64,000 nucleotides of DNA, taken from the NCBI RefSeq assembly GCF_002287075.1, contig NZ_NSKE01000003.1, positions 62,001 through 126,000 on the forward strand, given 5' to 3'. The position numbers and the translations under genes were made by a program. Below are positions 1 through 8,546 of the stretch, piece by piece (position 1 is the first letter of the stretch; every line of letters starts with the position of its first letter). Under the pieces are notes generated by a model. The model was given only the letters and a program-made list of their open reading frames with translations. It had not been told where the DNA came from and did not search any database. The DNA is from Fodinibius salipaludis. GTDB lineage: Bacteria; Bacteroidota; Rhodothermia; Balneolales; Balneolaceae.

Positions 1-260
1 GCGGGATTGAGACCGGGCTTATCCACTTCGGATTTTAAAACATTTAAGAGTTGATCAAAGTCTGTGGGTTTTTCGTCAAAGGGCAGTTCGTATACACCCT
101 TTCCCATAGATTCGGAATCCACATAAGCAGGCTGCTCGGAGAGTGATGACAAAAAGTTTTCACCATAATCAGCAGCTTGGTTGATTAATGATTTTCGATC
201 CTGAGCAGTAGTTTCAAGTTTTTGAGCTTGCCGTTCGAGCTCTTTGATTTGTTGTTCCAT
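1..260 (-). CDS. PLP-dependent decarboxylase/aminotransferase family protein, N-terminal fragment
   Basis: This gene runs off the left edge; only about 86 N-terminal residues are visible, starting from an ATG at 258-260. The start is a charged helix rich in Glu, Gln and Lys. It is followed by a segment ending in VDKPGLNPA, which resembles the stretch just before the HLGYIPGGG-like region at the start of group II pyridoxal-dependent decarboxylases (the diaminobutyrate/aromatic amino acid decarboxylase type). The catalytic lysine and PLP-binding core lie outside the window, so substrate and activity cannot be judged. It is transcribed leftwards, away from the rhodanese gene but on the same strand. 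The family call is tentative and rests only on the N-terminal pattern. Confidence 0.55.
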   Translation of the reverse strand, partial: MEQQIKELERQAQKLETTAQDRKSLINQAADYGENFLSSLSEQPAYVDSESMGKGVYELPFDEKPTDFDQLLNVLKSEVDKPGLNP

Positions 261-368
261 GTATGGGATGGAAGTTCACGAAATTTCAATTAGCAAGTAG
301 GTCATAAAATAATAAAAGCCGCGGCCAACTGAATGACCGCGGCTCCCAAAATCAAAAAGTGATATTTA

Positions 369-713
369 TTAGCTTACGTCGGTGCCTGTCAGGCGATAGC
401 CTTCGCTGCGCCATCCGGCCAAGCCTTCTTCAAAGTCCCAAACATTATTATAGCCCATCTCAGTGAGCTTTTCAGCAAGCTTGGGAGAGGCATCGCAATC
501 TGCATTGGCGCAGTAGACTACGATATCCTGATCTTTGTCAGGAATTACATTCGTTGCGCATTCGAGATTATGCTCTGTAATATTGATGGAACCCGGAATG
601 CGCTTGGCCTCAAAGGCTTCTTCCGACAACGCATTGATCAAAACAGGACGATTTTCGCTCGTCATGCGATCGTGAAGATGGGTTGCAGATATACGTTGCA
701 TCGTAAGTGGCAT
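369..713 (-). CDS. Single-domain rhodanese-like protein
   Basis: A 114-residue single rhodanese domain, expected to carry sulfane sulfur on a cysteine as a persulfide in the cytoplasm. It shows the rhodanese features in order: an early VLINALSEEAF strand, the RIPGSINI turn, and an active-site loop YCANADC with the likely catalytic Cys at residue 68. It ends with a GLAGWRSEGY segment typical of the family C-terminus. A longer reading frame begins at 794. I chose the internal ATG at 711-713 because AGAGGTG lies at a good ribosome-binding distance and the extra upstream residues do not look like rhodanese. The extra Cys residues near the active site are unusual but not unique. No cognate sulfur operon is adjacent. 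Confidence 0.85.
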   Translation of the reverse strand: MPLTMQRISATHLHDRMTSENRPVLINALSEEAFEAKRIPGSINITEHNLECATNVIPDKDQDIVVYCANADCDASPKLAEKLTEMGYNNVWDFEEGLAGWRSEGYRLTGTDVS

Positions 714-987
714 AGTGGTCACCTCTGTTGATTTGGTTCCATATTTGTTCGCACAAATACAGCATTTTATAACAAGCTGAGCGATGGTTTCCATTCCATT
801 GAGGAACGTCTATAAAAGATCTAAAATGTCGAAGATGGAATTTTTTGATACATGTCGGGATATCATCCCGATCTACATTTAGCGAACATTTTCAAGGATC
901 AAATTTGTTAGGTGAAACTAAAACAAAGCGGTAATTTTTACGTTTAACAGGTAGAAAAAAAATAACTCCAAATTTTTAACGATTGCT

Positions 988-1854
988 ATGAATAGAAATA
1001 GTTTACGAACAGTTTTTCTGATGACTCTGGCTGCAGTGCTATTTATGCTGGTGGGACAAATTCTCGGTGGTTCTACCGGACTGGTAATCGCTTTTATATT
1101 TGCTATGGGAATGAACTTTTTCAGCTATTGGAAATCTGACAAAATGGTGCTGCGAATGTATAATGCGGAGCCGGTAGATCAGAGATCGCATCCTGCGTTG
1201 TATAATATGATTGAAGAACTTGCTCGCAAGGCCGACCTCCCGATGCCTGCGGTGTATATCATTCCGCAGAATCAGCCCAATGCCTTTGCAACAGGACGAA
1301 ATCCTAAAAATGCAGCGGTGGCAGTAACGGAAGGTATTATGCAGGCACTAAATGAGGATGAACTACGAGCAGTGATAGCCCATGAGCTGGCCCACATACA
1401 AAATAGGGATATTCTAACGCAGACGATTGTCACGACGGTCGTAAGTGCACTCACCATGTTGGCACAGTTTGCATATTTTATCCCGATAGGCGGAAGTGAC
1501 CGCGGATCAAATCCGTTGGTGGCGCTTATTGTGTTGATTACAGCCCCTATTGCAGCGAGCATGCTTCAGGCAGCCATTAGCAGAACGCGTGAGTATGAAG
1601 CTGATCGGGTTGGGGCTGAAATATGTGGTCAACCGAATCAACTTGCCTCAGCATTACAGCGTATCGAAAAAGCAGCTCAGCAAATTCCAATGAATGTATC
1701 GGATACAGCCATGCGATCAACATCGCATATGTTTCCGGTGAATCCGTTTAGCGGGGGAAGTTTTATGAGCTTGTTTTCAACGCATCCCGAAACCGAAGAT
1801 CGCGTAGAGCGGCTGATGCACATGCAGCGAACTGGTGAATATTTGTTTGAATGA
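988..1854 (+). CDS. htpX: Membrane zinc metalloprotease HtpX (M48 family)
   Basis: A 288-residue inner-membrane zinc protease of the HtpX type, which helps remove misfolded membrane proteins. Two N-terminal transmembrane helices (about residues 8-27 and 31-47) precede the catalytic domain. The HELAH zinc motif lies at residues 132-136, and REYEAD around residue 204 supplies the third zinc ligand. Two further hydrophobic segments lie between them (about 145-165 and 176-195), as in HtpX. The length matches the usual 280-295 residues. It is a single gene followed by a strong bidirectional terminator. The upstream gap to the rhodanese gene contains a small 7-bp hairpin at 855-871 and probably the divergent promoters. 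Confidence 0.95.
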   Translation: MNRNSLRTVFLMTLAAVLFMLVGQILGGSTGLVIAFIFAMGMNFFSYWKSDKMVLRMYNAEPVDQRSHPALYNMIEELARKADLPMPAVYIIPQNQPNAFATGRNPKNAAVAVTEGIMQALNEDELRAVIAHELAHIQNRDILTQTIVTTVVSALTMLAQFAYFIPIGGSDRGSNPLVALIVLITAPIAASMLQAAISRTREYEADRVGAEICGQPNQLASALQRIEKAAQQIPMNVSDTAMRSTSHMFPVNPFSGGSFMSLFSTHPETEDRVERLMHMQRTGEYLFE

Positions 1855-1887
1855 TTTCTTGGGGTACAAAAAGCGAAGATTAAATAA

Positions 1888-1920
1888 AAATGCCCGGCAC
1901 TTCAGAAGTGCCGGGCATTT
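1888..1920. terminator. Bidirectional intrinsic terminator after htpX
   Basis: A near-perfect inverted repeat (AAATGCCCGGCACTT / AAGTGCCGGGCATTT) is flanked by A-rich and T-rich runs. It sits between the convergent htpX gene and the small gene at 1945-2154, and can terminate transcription from both sides. Confidence 0.85.
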
Positions 1921-1944
1921 ACAAGTAGCTAATTATATTTCTTT

Positions 1945-2154
1945 CTATTCTTCTTCCTTGTACTGCTGATCATAAGCATTTTTGATGCGCTGATTCATGT
2001 GGCGCTTATAATTTTCGTATTCATATTTTCGGACTGTAAACTCGGAATGGTAGTTTCCGTCGTTACAATCCACTTTTAATTTATTGGGATGATCAGTTTC
2101 GCTGATTTCAACAGCGATTTCGCCAAGTTTGTATGAATCGATAATTGAGCTCAT
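1945..2154 (-). CDS. Hypothetical 69-residue soluble protein
   Basis: A small, highly charged protein of 69 residues that I do not recognise. The N-terminal half reads as alternating beta-strand-like segments (GEIAVEISE, KLKVDCN, YHSEFTVRKY). The C-terminal half is a basic then acidic helix ending in EEE. There is no signal peptide or membrane segment and there is one Cys. It sits alone between a bidirectional terminator and the TonB-dependent receptor gene, whose 3' end lies 73 bp from its start. Its codon usage looks like its neighbours and the terminator placed exactly at its end supports a real gene. No function is proposed. Confidence 0.65.
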   Translation of the reverse strand: MSSIIDSYKLGEIAVEISETDHPNKLKVDCNDGNYHSEFTVRKYEYENYKRHMNQRIKNAYDQQYKEEE

Positions 2155-2227
2155 AAATTCTTTTTATGTTGTTTACGCAAAGATAATTACTACAGAGCTC
2201 AATTTGAATCTTTATTCATCATTGGAA

Positions 2228-4687
2228 TTACATATCTCCCATTCCACCTTCGGGCCCGTCCCCATTTTCGCCTTGGTCGCGACGCCGTTGTTCATTATTC
2301 CGTTCGCCAAAGAAATACTGGAAGCTAATGGTGGCTGAACGCGATGACCAGCTAAATTCGCGCTGCGTATAGAAATCAGTGCTGGGATTGCCGTCGGTAT
2401 TAGCAGTGTAATTAAAGTTTTGTGAGTCCAGAAGATCACGAACGTTGAGCGTTACTTTGGCTTTGCCACCCATAAGATCTTTGGAAAGGCCGGTGTCCAT
2501 CATTGTCATGCCTTCGCGGCGACCCTGGGTAGTATTGCTGGGGCCCCGATAACGCATGGAGGCCTGATAGTTCAAGCCATCCACAATTTCCCAACGCAGT
2601 CGCATGCGTGCTCGGAAGTTTTCAGATTCGCTACTGAACACTTGTGGTTCACTCAAATTTTCGGACTGATAGATGCCCTCTGATGAAGATTGAAATAGGT
2701 TTGCATTAGCTGTTAGATTCAATCGATCGGCTATTTCCTGATCAGCAGAAAACTCAACGCCCCAAGCTTTTTCGGAAGCAAGGTTGATCGGAAATATCCG
2801 TGTGACGCCTTGTTGGATCTCGGTTATTCGTTCAATAACATCCGTACGGTAACGATGATAAAAGCTCGTAAGCAGTGATCCTGAATTCCAGTAATGCAGG
2901 TATCCCAGCTCATAAGAGTTGCTGAATTCTGGCCTCAAATTGGGATTACCCGTGAACTGACTTCGTTGGTCGTCAAAATCATTAAAAGGAATAAGAGCTC
3001 GTGACCATGGACGTCGCAAACGTCGGCTATAACTCACCTGAACGGATTGTTGCTCGTTGAACGAGTAGCTCAAGAATACGCTTGGAAAAAGGTTTACATA
3101 ATTTTGAGTGACGACCGTGTTATCACTTTTAACTTCTGTACGAATGTTTGTGTTTTCAAGGCGAAGGCCTACTTGTCCCGACAAGGAAGACCATTCGTAG
3201 TTTAGAGTAGCGAAAGCAGCATTCACGTTTTCGGTATAGAGAAAGTTATCGGTATAATTCTCTTCATTTACCCAGTTACCGTTGACCAGTGTTTCGGCGC
3301 GATAACTATTATCCATCCACTCGGTATCACTGCGCAGGCCGGCTTCAAGTTTACCGCCACTGAATAATGGACGTTCATATTCGGCGTTGAATCGAAGATC
3401 CATCTCTTCTTCCTCATCGATGGCACGCTGCATCAGGGGATTGGCATTCCCTTGGCGGACTGTTTCTTCAATATTATTCGTGGATTTTTCTCTGCTGATA
3501 TCAAAACTTGCATCTGCAACAAGCTTGTGATCATTACCCTCAATTTTGTTTTCATAATCCAAGTTGATGTCAATATCACGCTCATTAGTTTCCTCCCTAT
3601 TTTTACGGAATGTCTCTTCTAATACATCACCGGTAAACGCACCGGGACTGTATTCGAGGTCGGTATAAGTAATGTCTTCGTTATTTTCTTGGCTTTCTGC
3701 ACTAAAATAGGCACTTGCCGTGAGTATCTGGGTTTCTGTGAGATAAAAGTCAGCCCCAAATTGAAGATCACCGTCAAGTTCCGATTCCTGCGAATCGGTC
3801 TGTTCACGATACATAAGGGTATCTTGTGGACCTGCAAAACGCTGAAAAGAACTACCTCCTTCGGGATCGCTGCTATAATCAAGACCGCCATTGAAGAACC
3901 AGTTAATATCTCCTACACGATAATTCAAGTTGACTGAACCCTCATACTCTTCTGGCAAACCAGTACCCACCTGAAAATTACCATTCAGTCCTCGCCGTTG
4001 ATCTTTTTTAAGGATAATATTGATAATCCCACCGGAACCTTCGGCAGCATAACGCGCAGAGGGATTGGTGATAATTTCAACAGATTTAATCATGTTAGCG
4101 GGAATACTGTTGAGGGCATCTACATTGCTGCTGCTGGCCATGTTCGATGGCTTCCCATTGATGAGTACACGGACTGATTCATTACCTCGAAGGCTAATAT
4201 TTCCATCGATATCGGTAGAGACCGAAGGTACATTGTTTAGTACATCTACAGCCGAGCCACCCAAGCTGGTAATATCCTGCCCCACCTGGAAGGTTCGCTT
4301 GTCAAAGTTCATCTGCATTTCTGATCGTTCGGCACGCACAAAAAGCTCCCCAAGGTCTTCAGAGGTTATGGTCATGGCAATAGTACCAAGATCATTTGTT
4401 TCACCTTCCGAAACTTGAACCTCCTTAGTATAGGGTTGATAAGAGAGAAAGGTAATTTTTAACACATATTGCCCGGGTGCTATATCGATTGAAAAGGCCC
4501 CTTCGCCGTCGGTAGAAGCACCGGTAATAATATTAGATTGGGTTGAATCATATAGGGCGACTGATGCACTGGACAATGGTTTATCTTCCTGATCTATAAC
4601 AGTGCCTGTTACAGAGCCTTTCGTTTGAGCCATTGCGGATATTGAAAAAAGAAATAGCAGGGAAAGTGTTGAGACTAACTTTTTCAT
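2228..4687 (-). CDS. TonB-dependent outer-membrane receptor with N-terminal carboxypeptidase-regulatory domain
   Basis: An 819-residue outer-membrane protein of the Bacteroidota-type OMP beta-barrel family. Residues 1-20 form a signal peptide ending AMAQ. Residues about 23-105 are a carboxypeptidase-regulatory-like beta-sandwich (VTGTVIDQEDKPLSSASV). Residues about 125-235 are a TonB plug (DVLNNVPSVSTDIDGN, SLRGNESVRVLINGKPS). The rest is barrel, with regularly alternating aromatic strands. The C-terminus extends past the last strand into a Gln/Arg/Gly-rich tail ending GGMGDM. The substrate is unknown, and no SusD-like partner is present. The kinase and regulator genes lie immediately upstream on the same strand (110 bp gap), so the receptor may be their target or part of their operon. 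Confidence 0.92.
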   Translation of the reverse strand: MKKLVSTLSLLFLFSISAMAQTKGSVTGTVIDQEDKPLSSASVALYDSTQSNIITGASTDGEGAFSIDIAPGQYVLKITFLSYQPYTKEVQVSEGETNDLGTIAMTITSEDLGELFVRAERSEMQMNFDKRTFQVGQDITSLGGSAVDVLNNVPSVSTDIDGNISLRGNESVRVLINGKPSNMASSSNVDALNSIPANMIKSVEIITNPSARYAAEGSGGIINIILKKDQRRGLNGNFQVGTGLPEEYEGSVNLNYRVGDINWFFNGGLDYSSDPEGGSSFQRFAGPQDTLMYREQTDSQESELDGDLQFGADFYLTETQILTASAYFSAESQENNEDITYTDLEYSPGAFTGDVLEETFRKNREETNERDIDINLDYENKIEGNDHKLVADASFDISREKSTNNIEETVRQGNANPLMQRAIDEEEEMDLRFNAEYERPLFSGGKLEAGLRSDTEWMDNSYRAETLVNGNWVNEENYTDNFLYTENVNAAFATLNYEWSSLSGQVGLRLENTNIRTEVKSDNTVVTQNYVNLFPSVFLSYSFNEQQSVQVSYSRRLRRPWSRALIPFNDFDDQRSQFTGNPNLRPEFSNSYELGYLHYWNSGSLLTSFYHRYRTDVIERITEIQQGVTRIFPINLASEKAWGVEFSADQEIADRLNLTANANLFQSSSEGIYQSENLSEPQVFSSESENFRARMRLRWEIVDGLNYQASMRYRGPSNTTQGRREGMTMMDTGLSKDLMGGKAKVTLNVRDLLDSQNFNYTANTDGNPSTDFYTQREFSWSSRSATISFQYFFGERNNEQRRRDQGENGDGPEGGMGDM

Positions 4688-4796
4688 TACTTTCTTATGG
4701 GTGAAATTTTTGGCGGATTTATTTCGTCTGTTTGAAAAGATAAGAGGTGATGCTATTCAAACCCTGAACAAATACTGAATGAAATTTGAAGATTTC

Positions 4797-6062
4797 TCAG
4801 TTTTGTAAATTAATTGTGATTGTATGCCATCCATCTTCGTAGGTATACGAGATGCTATAATGGTATTGATCAACAATTCGTTTGATTATTGCTAAACCCA
4901 GCCCGATAGAATGGGAATCCACATTATCTTTTTTAAAGCGTTGGAATAATTCCTCGGGGGTAGATGATAGTGGATCCCCGGTATTTGATATGCGAAGGTG
5001 CTGGCTGGATAGTGAAATATTAATGTCCCCCTCTTCCACATTATGTTTTATAGCATTTTGGAAAAGATTAGTCCATAGGATATCAGCAAGAACAGGATGT
5101 ATCTGTAGAGAAACATGATTTTCGATATCGGTTTCAACCGTTAGGCCGTTAAGAGCGATAAATTCATCAAAAGCCTGGATGCTTTCATTAATCAGCTCTG
5201 AGATGTTGACCTCTTCAGTCTCGGTAAACTCGTGGTTTTCAATTTTAGTGAGGAGGGCCAGCGATTCGCTGAGACGCGATAGTTTTTTTACCGACCGCTG
5301 ACTGTCTTCTACAAATTGATACTGTTCGGGCGAAAGATCGGTTTCGGTAAGTAGTTCCAGCTTCCCTTTAATGATAGAAAGGGGCGTTTGAAGTTCATGT
5401 GAGGCATTTTCGGCAAATTCTTTGAGATTCTTATAGTCAGATACCGCCTTGCTGGTCATTTCCTCGACAAACTTATTTAAATCGTCAAATTCGACCACAG
5501 AAGTTTCTTCGGCAGTTATGGGCTCTTTATCCCGAAGTGTAAAGTTCTTGATGCGCTCCAGTGTTTTACGGAATGGTTTAAAAAGACGATTTGAGACAAT
5601 AAGTCCCACTCCAACGGCACCAATGACTTGCAGCCCCAAAATCCAAAGAAGAATCTGTATTACAGCCTCGGTTATATCATCAGATTCAACAAGAGCACCG
5701 TAGGTTGTAATACGATAACTGGTGCCGTCAACGTTGCGGTGGGCAACCATCTTTAGATTGGGTTCGCGCTGCTGCAGGCGATCGTGCCAAACCAAGGTGT
5801 CACTAATTTCGACATTGGGTTCTACCCTGTTAGGCAGGGCTGTTATTTCTAAATTGATGTGATTGTTGCTTCGGACTTTGCCCTCGAACCTTTTACCCTT
5901 TTCCAGCAGATGGGTAACGCGTTCAACCCGATCCAAAAAGCGCCATTTAAGCTCGTTGTCGAGTTCGCCCTTGATAACATGGTAAGATACAAATCCACCT
6001 ATCCCGAGCACGAAAATGGTTACAACAATATAAATGAGAACAAATTTTGTTATCAGCCTCAT
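4797..6062 (-). CDS. Two-component sensor histidine kinase (HisKA/HATPase)
   Basis: A 421-residue membrane sensor kinase. TM1 is at about residues 8-30, followed by a roughly 105-residue periplasmic sensor region. TM2 is at about 134-157, followed by a HAMP-like linker. The phosphoacceptor motif ASHELQTPLS has His222, and the ATPase domain shows the N box (NLFQNAIKHN), the G1 region and a short GLGLAI G2 box. It is shorter than the average OmpR-partner kinase and has no PAS domain. It lies 5 bp downstream of the response-regulator gene, so the two form one operon and a cognate pair. The adjacent TonB-dependent receptor suggests an envelope or nutrient signal, but that is inference from position only. 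Confidence 0.92.
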   Translation of the reverse strand: MRLITKFVLIYIVVTIFVLGIGGFVSYHVIKGELDNELKWRFLDRVERVTHLLEKGKRFEGKVRSNNHINLEITALPNRVEPNVEISDTLVWHDRLQQREPNLKMVAHRNVDGTSYRITTYGALVESDDITEAVIQILLWILGLQVIGAVGVGLIVSNRLFKPFRKTLERIKNFTLRDKEPITAEETSVVEFDDLNKFVEEMTSKAVSDYKNLKEFAENASHELQTPLSIIKGKLELLTETDLSPEQYQFVEDSQRSVKKLSRLSESLALLTKIENHEFTETEEVNISELINESIQAFDEFIALNGLTVETDIENHVSLQIHPVLADILWTNLFQNAIKHNVEEGDINISLSSQHLRISNTGDPLSSTPEELFQRFKKDNVDSHSIGLGLAIIKRIVDQYHYSISYTYEDGWHTITINLQN

Positions 6063-6067
6063 GGCAA

Positions 6068-6745
6068 TTAGTGAACTTTTAATTTGTATCCTATGCCGTA
6101 GACACTTTCGATATAATCATCAGCCCCGGCATTCTCTAATTTTTTACGGAGATTTTTGATGTGTTGGTACACAAAGTCAAGGTTTTCCAGATGGTCCACG
6201 TAATCGCCCCAGAGATGTTCGGCAATAGTCTGCTTTGAGAGTACGTGATTTTTGTTAGATGAAAAATAGAGCAGCAATTCGTATTCCTTGGGCGTAAGGT
6301 CTACCGTACTTTCATCCACCGTAACCTCCATTGTTTTAGTGTTGATAGCGATTTCGTTCACGTTGATGATTTCCTTGCCGTCGCGCTGCTGTCTGCGATT
6401 TACGGCTTTAATACGGGCGTGTAATTCAGGTAGTTGAAAGGGTTTGGTGATATAATCATCGGCACCCAGCTCCAGCCCTTCAATTTTATCGTCCAGGGCG
6501 TTTTTGGCTGATATGATGATGGTCCCGGTTTCCGGATTTACGGATTTAAGTTCTCGCAGAACCTGTAGCCCCGACCCGCCGGGAATCATAATGTCGATGA
6601 GTACCACATCGTAGGTATACGACATTACCTTATCGAAAGCGGCAGAATACGATTTTGCAGACTCACAAATATATCCTTCACGCTTTAAATACGTTTGGAT
6701 ATTTTGCAGTAAATCTTCGTTGTCTTCGATAATCAGTAGTTTCAT
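6068..6745 (-). CDS. OmpR/PhoB-family response regulator
   Basis: A 225-residue DNA-binding response regulator. The receiver domain spans residues 1-118 with acidic residues near position 8 (IIEDNE), the phosphoacceptor Asp51 in VLIDIMIPGGSG, and a conserved Lys in ITKPFQ. The winged-helix domain of the OmpR type follows, with the recognisable LTPKEYELLLYF and SVYGIGYKL motifs. It is the first gene of a two-gene operon with the kinase at 4797-6062. The target is unknown, but the TonB-dependent receptor immediately downstream is the most economical guess. Confidence 0.94.
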   Translation of the reverse strand: MKLLIIEDNEDLLQNIQTYLKREGYICESAKSYSAAFDKVMSYTYDVVLIDIMIPGGSGLQVLRELKSVNPETGTIIISAKNALDDKIEGLELGADDYITKPFQLPELHARIKAVNRRQQRDGKEIINVNEIAINTKTMEVTVDESTVDLTPKEYELLLYFSSNKNHVLSKQTIAEHLWGDYVDHLENLDFVYQHIKNLRKKLENAGADDYIESVYGIGYKLKVH

Positions 6746-6885
6746 AGCTAAACAAACATAACAAATGAATTTGAAGCAAAACTGAAGGTTTGAATATTAT
6801 TACTTCAATATCTTGTAGGTTAGTACTTTGAAACGCAATGGTTATATTGATTATAAAATAAAGCTGATTTTCATCTTACTCATTT

Positions 6886-7464
6886 ATGCAGCGTATAGTA
6901 CTAATTATTGTTTTGGGAATTGTTTGGTGGGGATGTGCTTTGGAGCAGGAAGCACCTTCTGCCACGGAGCAATCAGCAGATTCGGTAATAGAGCAGAAAA
7001 GTTCGAGTGATGATGTGTTACCACAAGAGCCTACTGAGTTTGAACGAAAGAATAGCAGTGTAGGTCAGCTTATTTATGTACCTGTCTACTCGCATATCTA
7101 CCAGCAAAACCGTCAGAAGACCTTTAACCTGACGACGACGCTAAGTATTCGCAATGCAGATCCCTATCGTGCTTTTACTATAACTGAAGTTGCGTATTAT
7201 GATTCGAAAGGAGATTTAGTTCAACAGTATGTGGATTCAACAGAGCAAATTCGACCGCTGGCCTCAACTTCTTATGTGATCGAGGAAACTGATTTGCGAG
7301 GTGGTGTCGGAGCTAATTTTCTTGTACGATGGCATTCGCAAAATCCCATCTATCCTCCGGTTGTAGAAGCCGTAAATATCAGCACTTCGCAGCAACAAGG
7401 GATATCATTTTTAAGTGTGGGCCGTGTACTTCAGGAGCGATCCATAGGGAAATCCAATAATTAG
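6886..7464 (+). CDS. DUF3124-family lipoprotein
   Basis: A 192-residue predicted lipoprotein. The N-terminus is hydrophobic and ends in a lipobox-like WWGC at residues 14-17. A low-complexity Glu/Ser linker follows, then a domain matching the DUF3124 pattern: VGQLIYVPVYSHIY, TTTLSIRNAD, VEAVNIS and a final SVGRVL. The domain's function is unknown; family members are usually small envelope proteins. The start at 6886 gives the lipobox, whereas a longer out-of-frame alternative at 6828 does not read as a protein. It is divergent from the two-component operon, with which it shares the intergenic promoter region, and convergent with the plug-domain lipoprotein genes. Confidence 0.8.
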   Translation: MQRIVLIIVLGIVWWGCALEQEAPSATEQSADSVIEQKSSSDDVLPQEPTEFERKNSSVGQLIYVPVYSHIYQQNRQKTFNLTTTLSIRNADPYRAFTITEVAYYDSKGDLVQQYVDSTEQIRPLASTSYVIEETDLRGGVGANFLVRWHSQNPIYPPVVEAVNISTSQQQGISFLSVGRVLQERSIGKSNN

Positions 7465-7528
7465 TTTAATAAGGATTTATCTTCTCCCTTACTATCACGT
7501 CTTAAAATAAAGCCTAAGTTGTTTCGAA

Positions 7529-7948
7529 TCAGGAATTCTGATTCGTTGAATATTTGGACTCTATTTCGATCACCCCATAATGCCCTTGCATGCCATATTG
7601 TGCAGAAGCACCGGGAGGAAGTACTTTGACTGAGTTTATCTCGCCCCGAGCAAACATACTCGAAACACGGTAATAGTTTCGTCCTGCTTTTTGACCGTCA
7701 ACAATAAATAACGGCTGTGAGAAAGGATTACTAATTGATTTATGTCCTCGTATTATTACTTGGATATCGTTGCCACTTCCATTGAGCTGTACTCCATTGG
7801 CTCGTCGCAGAAAATCCTCGAGAGTCCAATAGGTGGTATTATCTTGGGATTCTATAGCTTGCGAATGTTGACTGGTGGTAGCACATCCTATTGAGCCAAG
7901 CAATAACACGCAAAGTCCTATCGATATACCTAAGTTTAATCGTTTCAT
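7529..7948 (-). CDS. Stand-alone TonB plug-domain lipoprotein (copy 1)
   Basis: A 139-residue predicted lipoprotein with signal peptide and lipobox (SIGCATT, Cys at about residue 22). The mature part resembles only the plug of a TonB-dependent receptor: DFLRRANGVQLNG, then VIIRGH, PLFIVDGQKAG, a VLPPGASAQYGMQG segment and a terminal GVIEIESK. There is no beta-barrel and no room for one. It is paralogous to the gene at 8041-8448, with the same architecture and shared motifs, and lies 92 bp downstream of it on the same strand. It could bind a partner barrel, compete for TonB, or act as an independent surface binding protein; none of these is shown. The coding frame is clean. Confidence 0.75.
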   Translation of the reverse strand: MKRLNLGISIGLCVLLLGSIGCATTSQHSQAIESQDNTTYWTLEDFLRRANGVQLNGSGNDIQVIIRGHKSISNPFSQPLFIVDGQKAGRNYYRVSSMFARGEINSVKVLPPGASAQYGMQGHYGVIEIESKYSTNQNS

Positions 7949-8040
7949 AACGGTGGGATTTGATTAACAGTATTAGGTATTTAGCAGTATACTTATTTTC
8001 AGTTAATTAAGTAAATGAAAAATAACCACTTGCGGATATT

Positions 8041-8448
8041 TTATTGGTTCTTGGTATAGATACGAATAACGCCGAAATGCCCCTCCATCCCATAACGCGC
8101 TGCTCGGCCTGGTGGAAGCACTTCGATATAATTTATTTCTCCGGGATATAGCATTTCGTTAACACGTGCAAAGCTTCGCTCGGCTTTTTGTCCATCTATG
8201 ATAAACAATGGCTGGTTTCCGGGATTATTCGTACTACTTTCACCACGAATAATAACACGTTCACTTCCTTTGCTGCCGGTAATAGTTGCCTTGGCTGTTC
8301 TGCGAATATGATCTTTAAGGGTCCAGTTATTTTCTGGATTGGTCTTCTGGGTGTTTTCCTTATTTATAGTGCTGGAGGTGGAGCATCCCAGAACCGTAGC
8401 AAATAATCCTGCAGCAAGCAGTATGATAGGTAGTTTTGAAAACTTCAT
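8041..8448 (-). CDS. Stand-alone TonB plug-domain lipoprotein (copy 2)
   Basis: A 135-residue paralogue of the gene at 7529-7948. The signal peptide ends in a lipobox (VLGCSTS, Cys at about residue 22). The plug-like domain carries DHIRRTAKATITG, VIIRGESS, PLFIIDGQKAE, EINYIEVLPPG and FGVIRIYTK in the same order as its neighbour. The linker after the Cys is Asn/Lys/Thr-rich. The two genes appear to be a tandem duplication that diverged well beyond recent copying. A TonB-dependent receptor lies 3.4 kb away on the same strand. Whether the pair serves that receptor or a distant barrel cannot be told from the window. Confidence 0.75.
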   Translation of the reverse strand: MKFSKLPIILLAAGLFATVLGCSTSSTINKENTQKTNPENNWTLKDHIRRTAKATITGSKGSERVIIRGESSTNNPGNQPLFIIDGQKAERSFARVNEMLYPGEINYIEVLPPGRAARYGMEGHFGVIRIYTKNQ

Positions 8449-8546
8449 AGTCTTTATGGTCTCTTGGGATTATATAAATCAACCTATAATATTGTATTGA
8501 TTTAAAAAATATGTGACAGAACGATCATAGCCGGTAACAAGGCACA

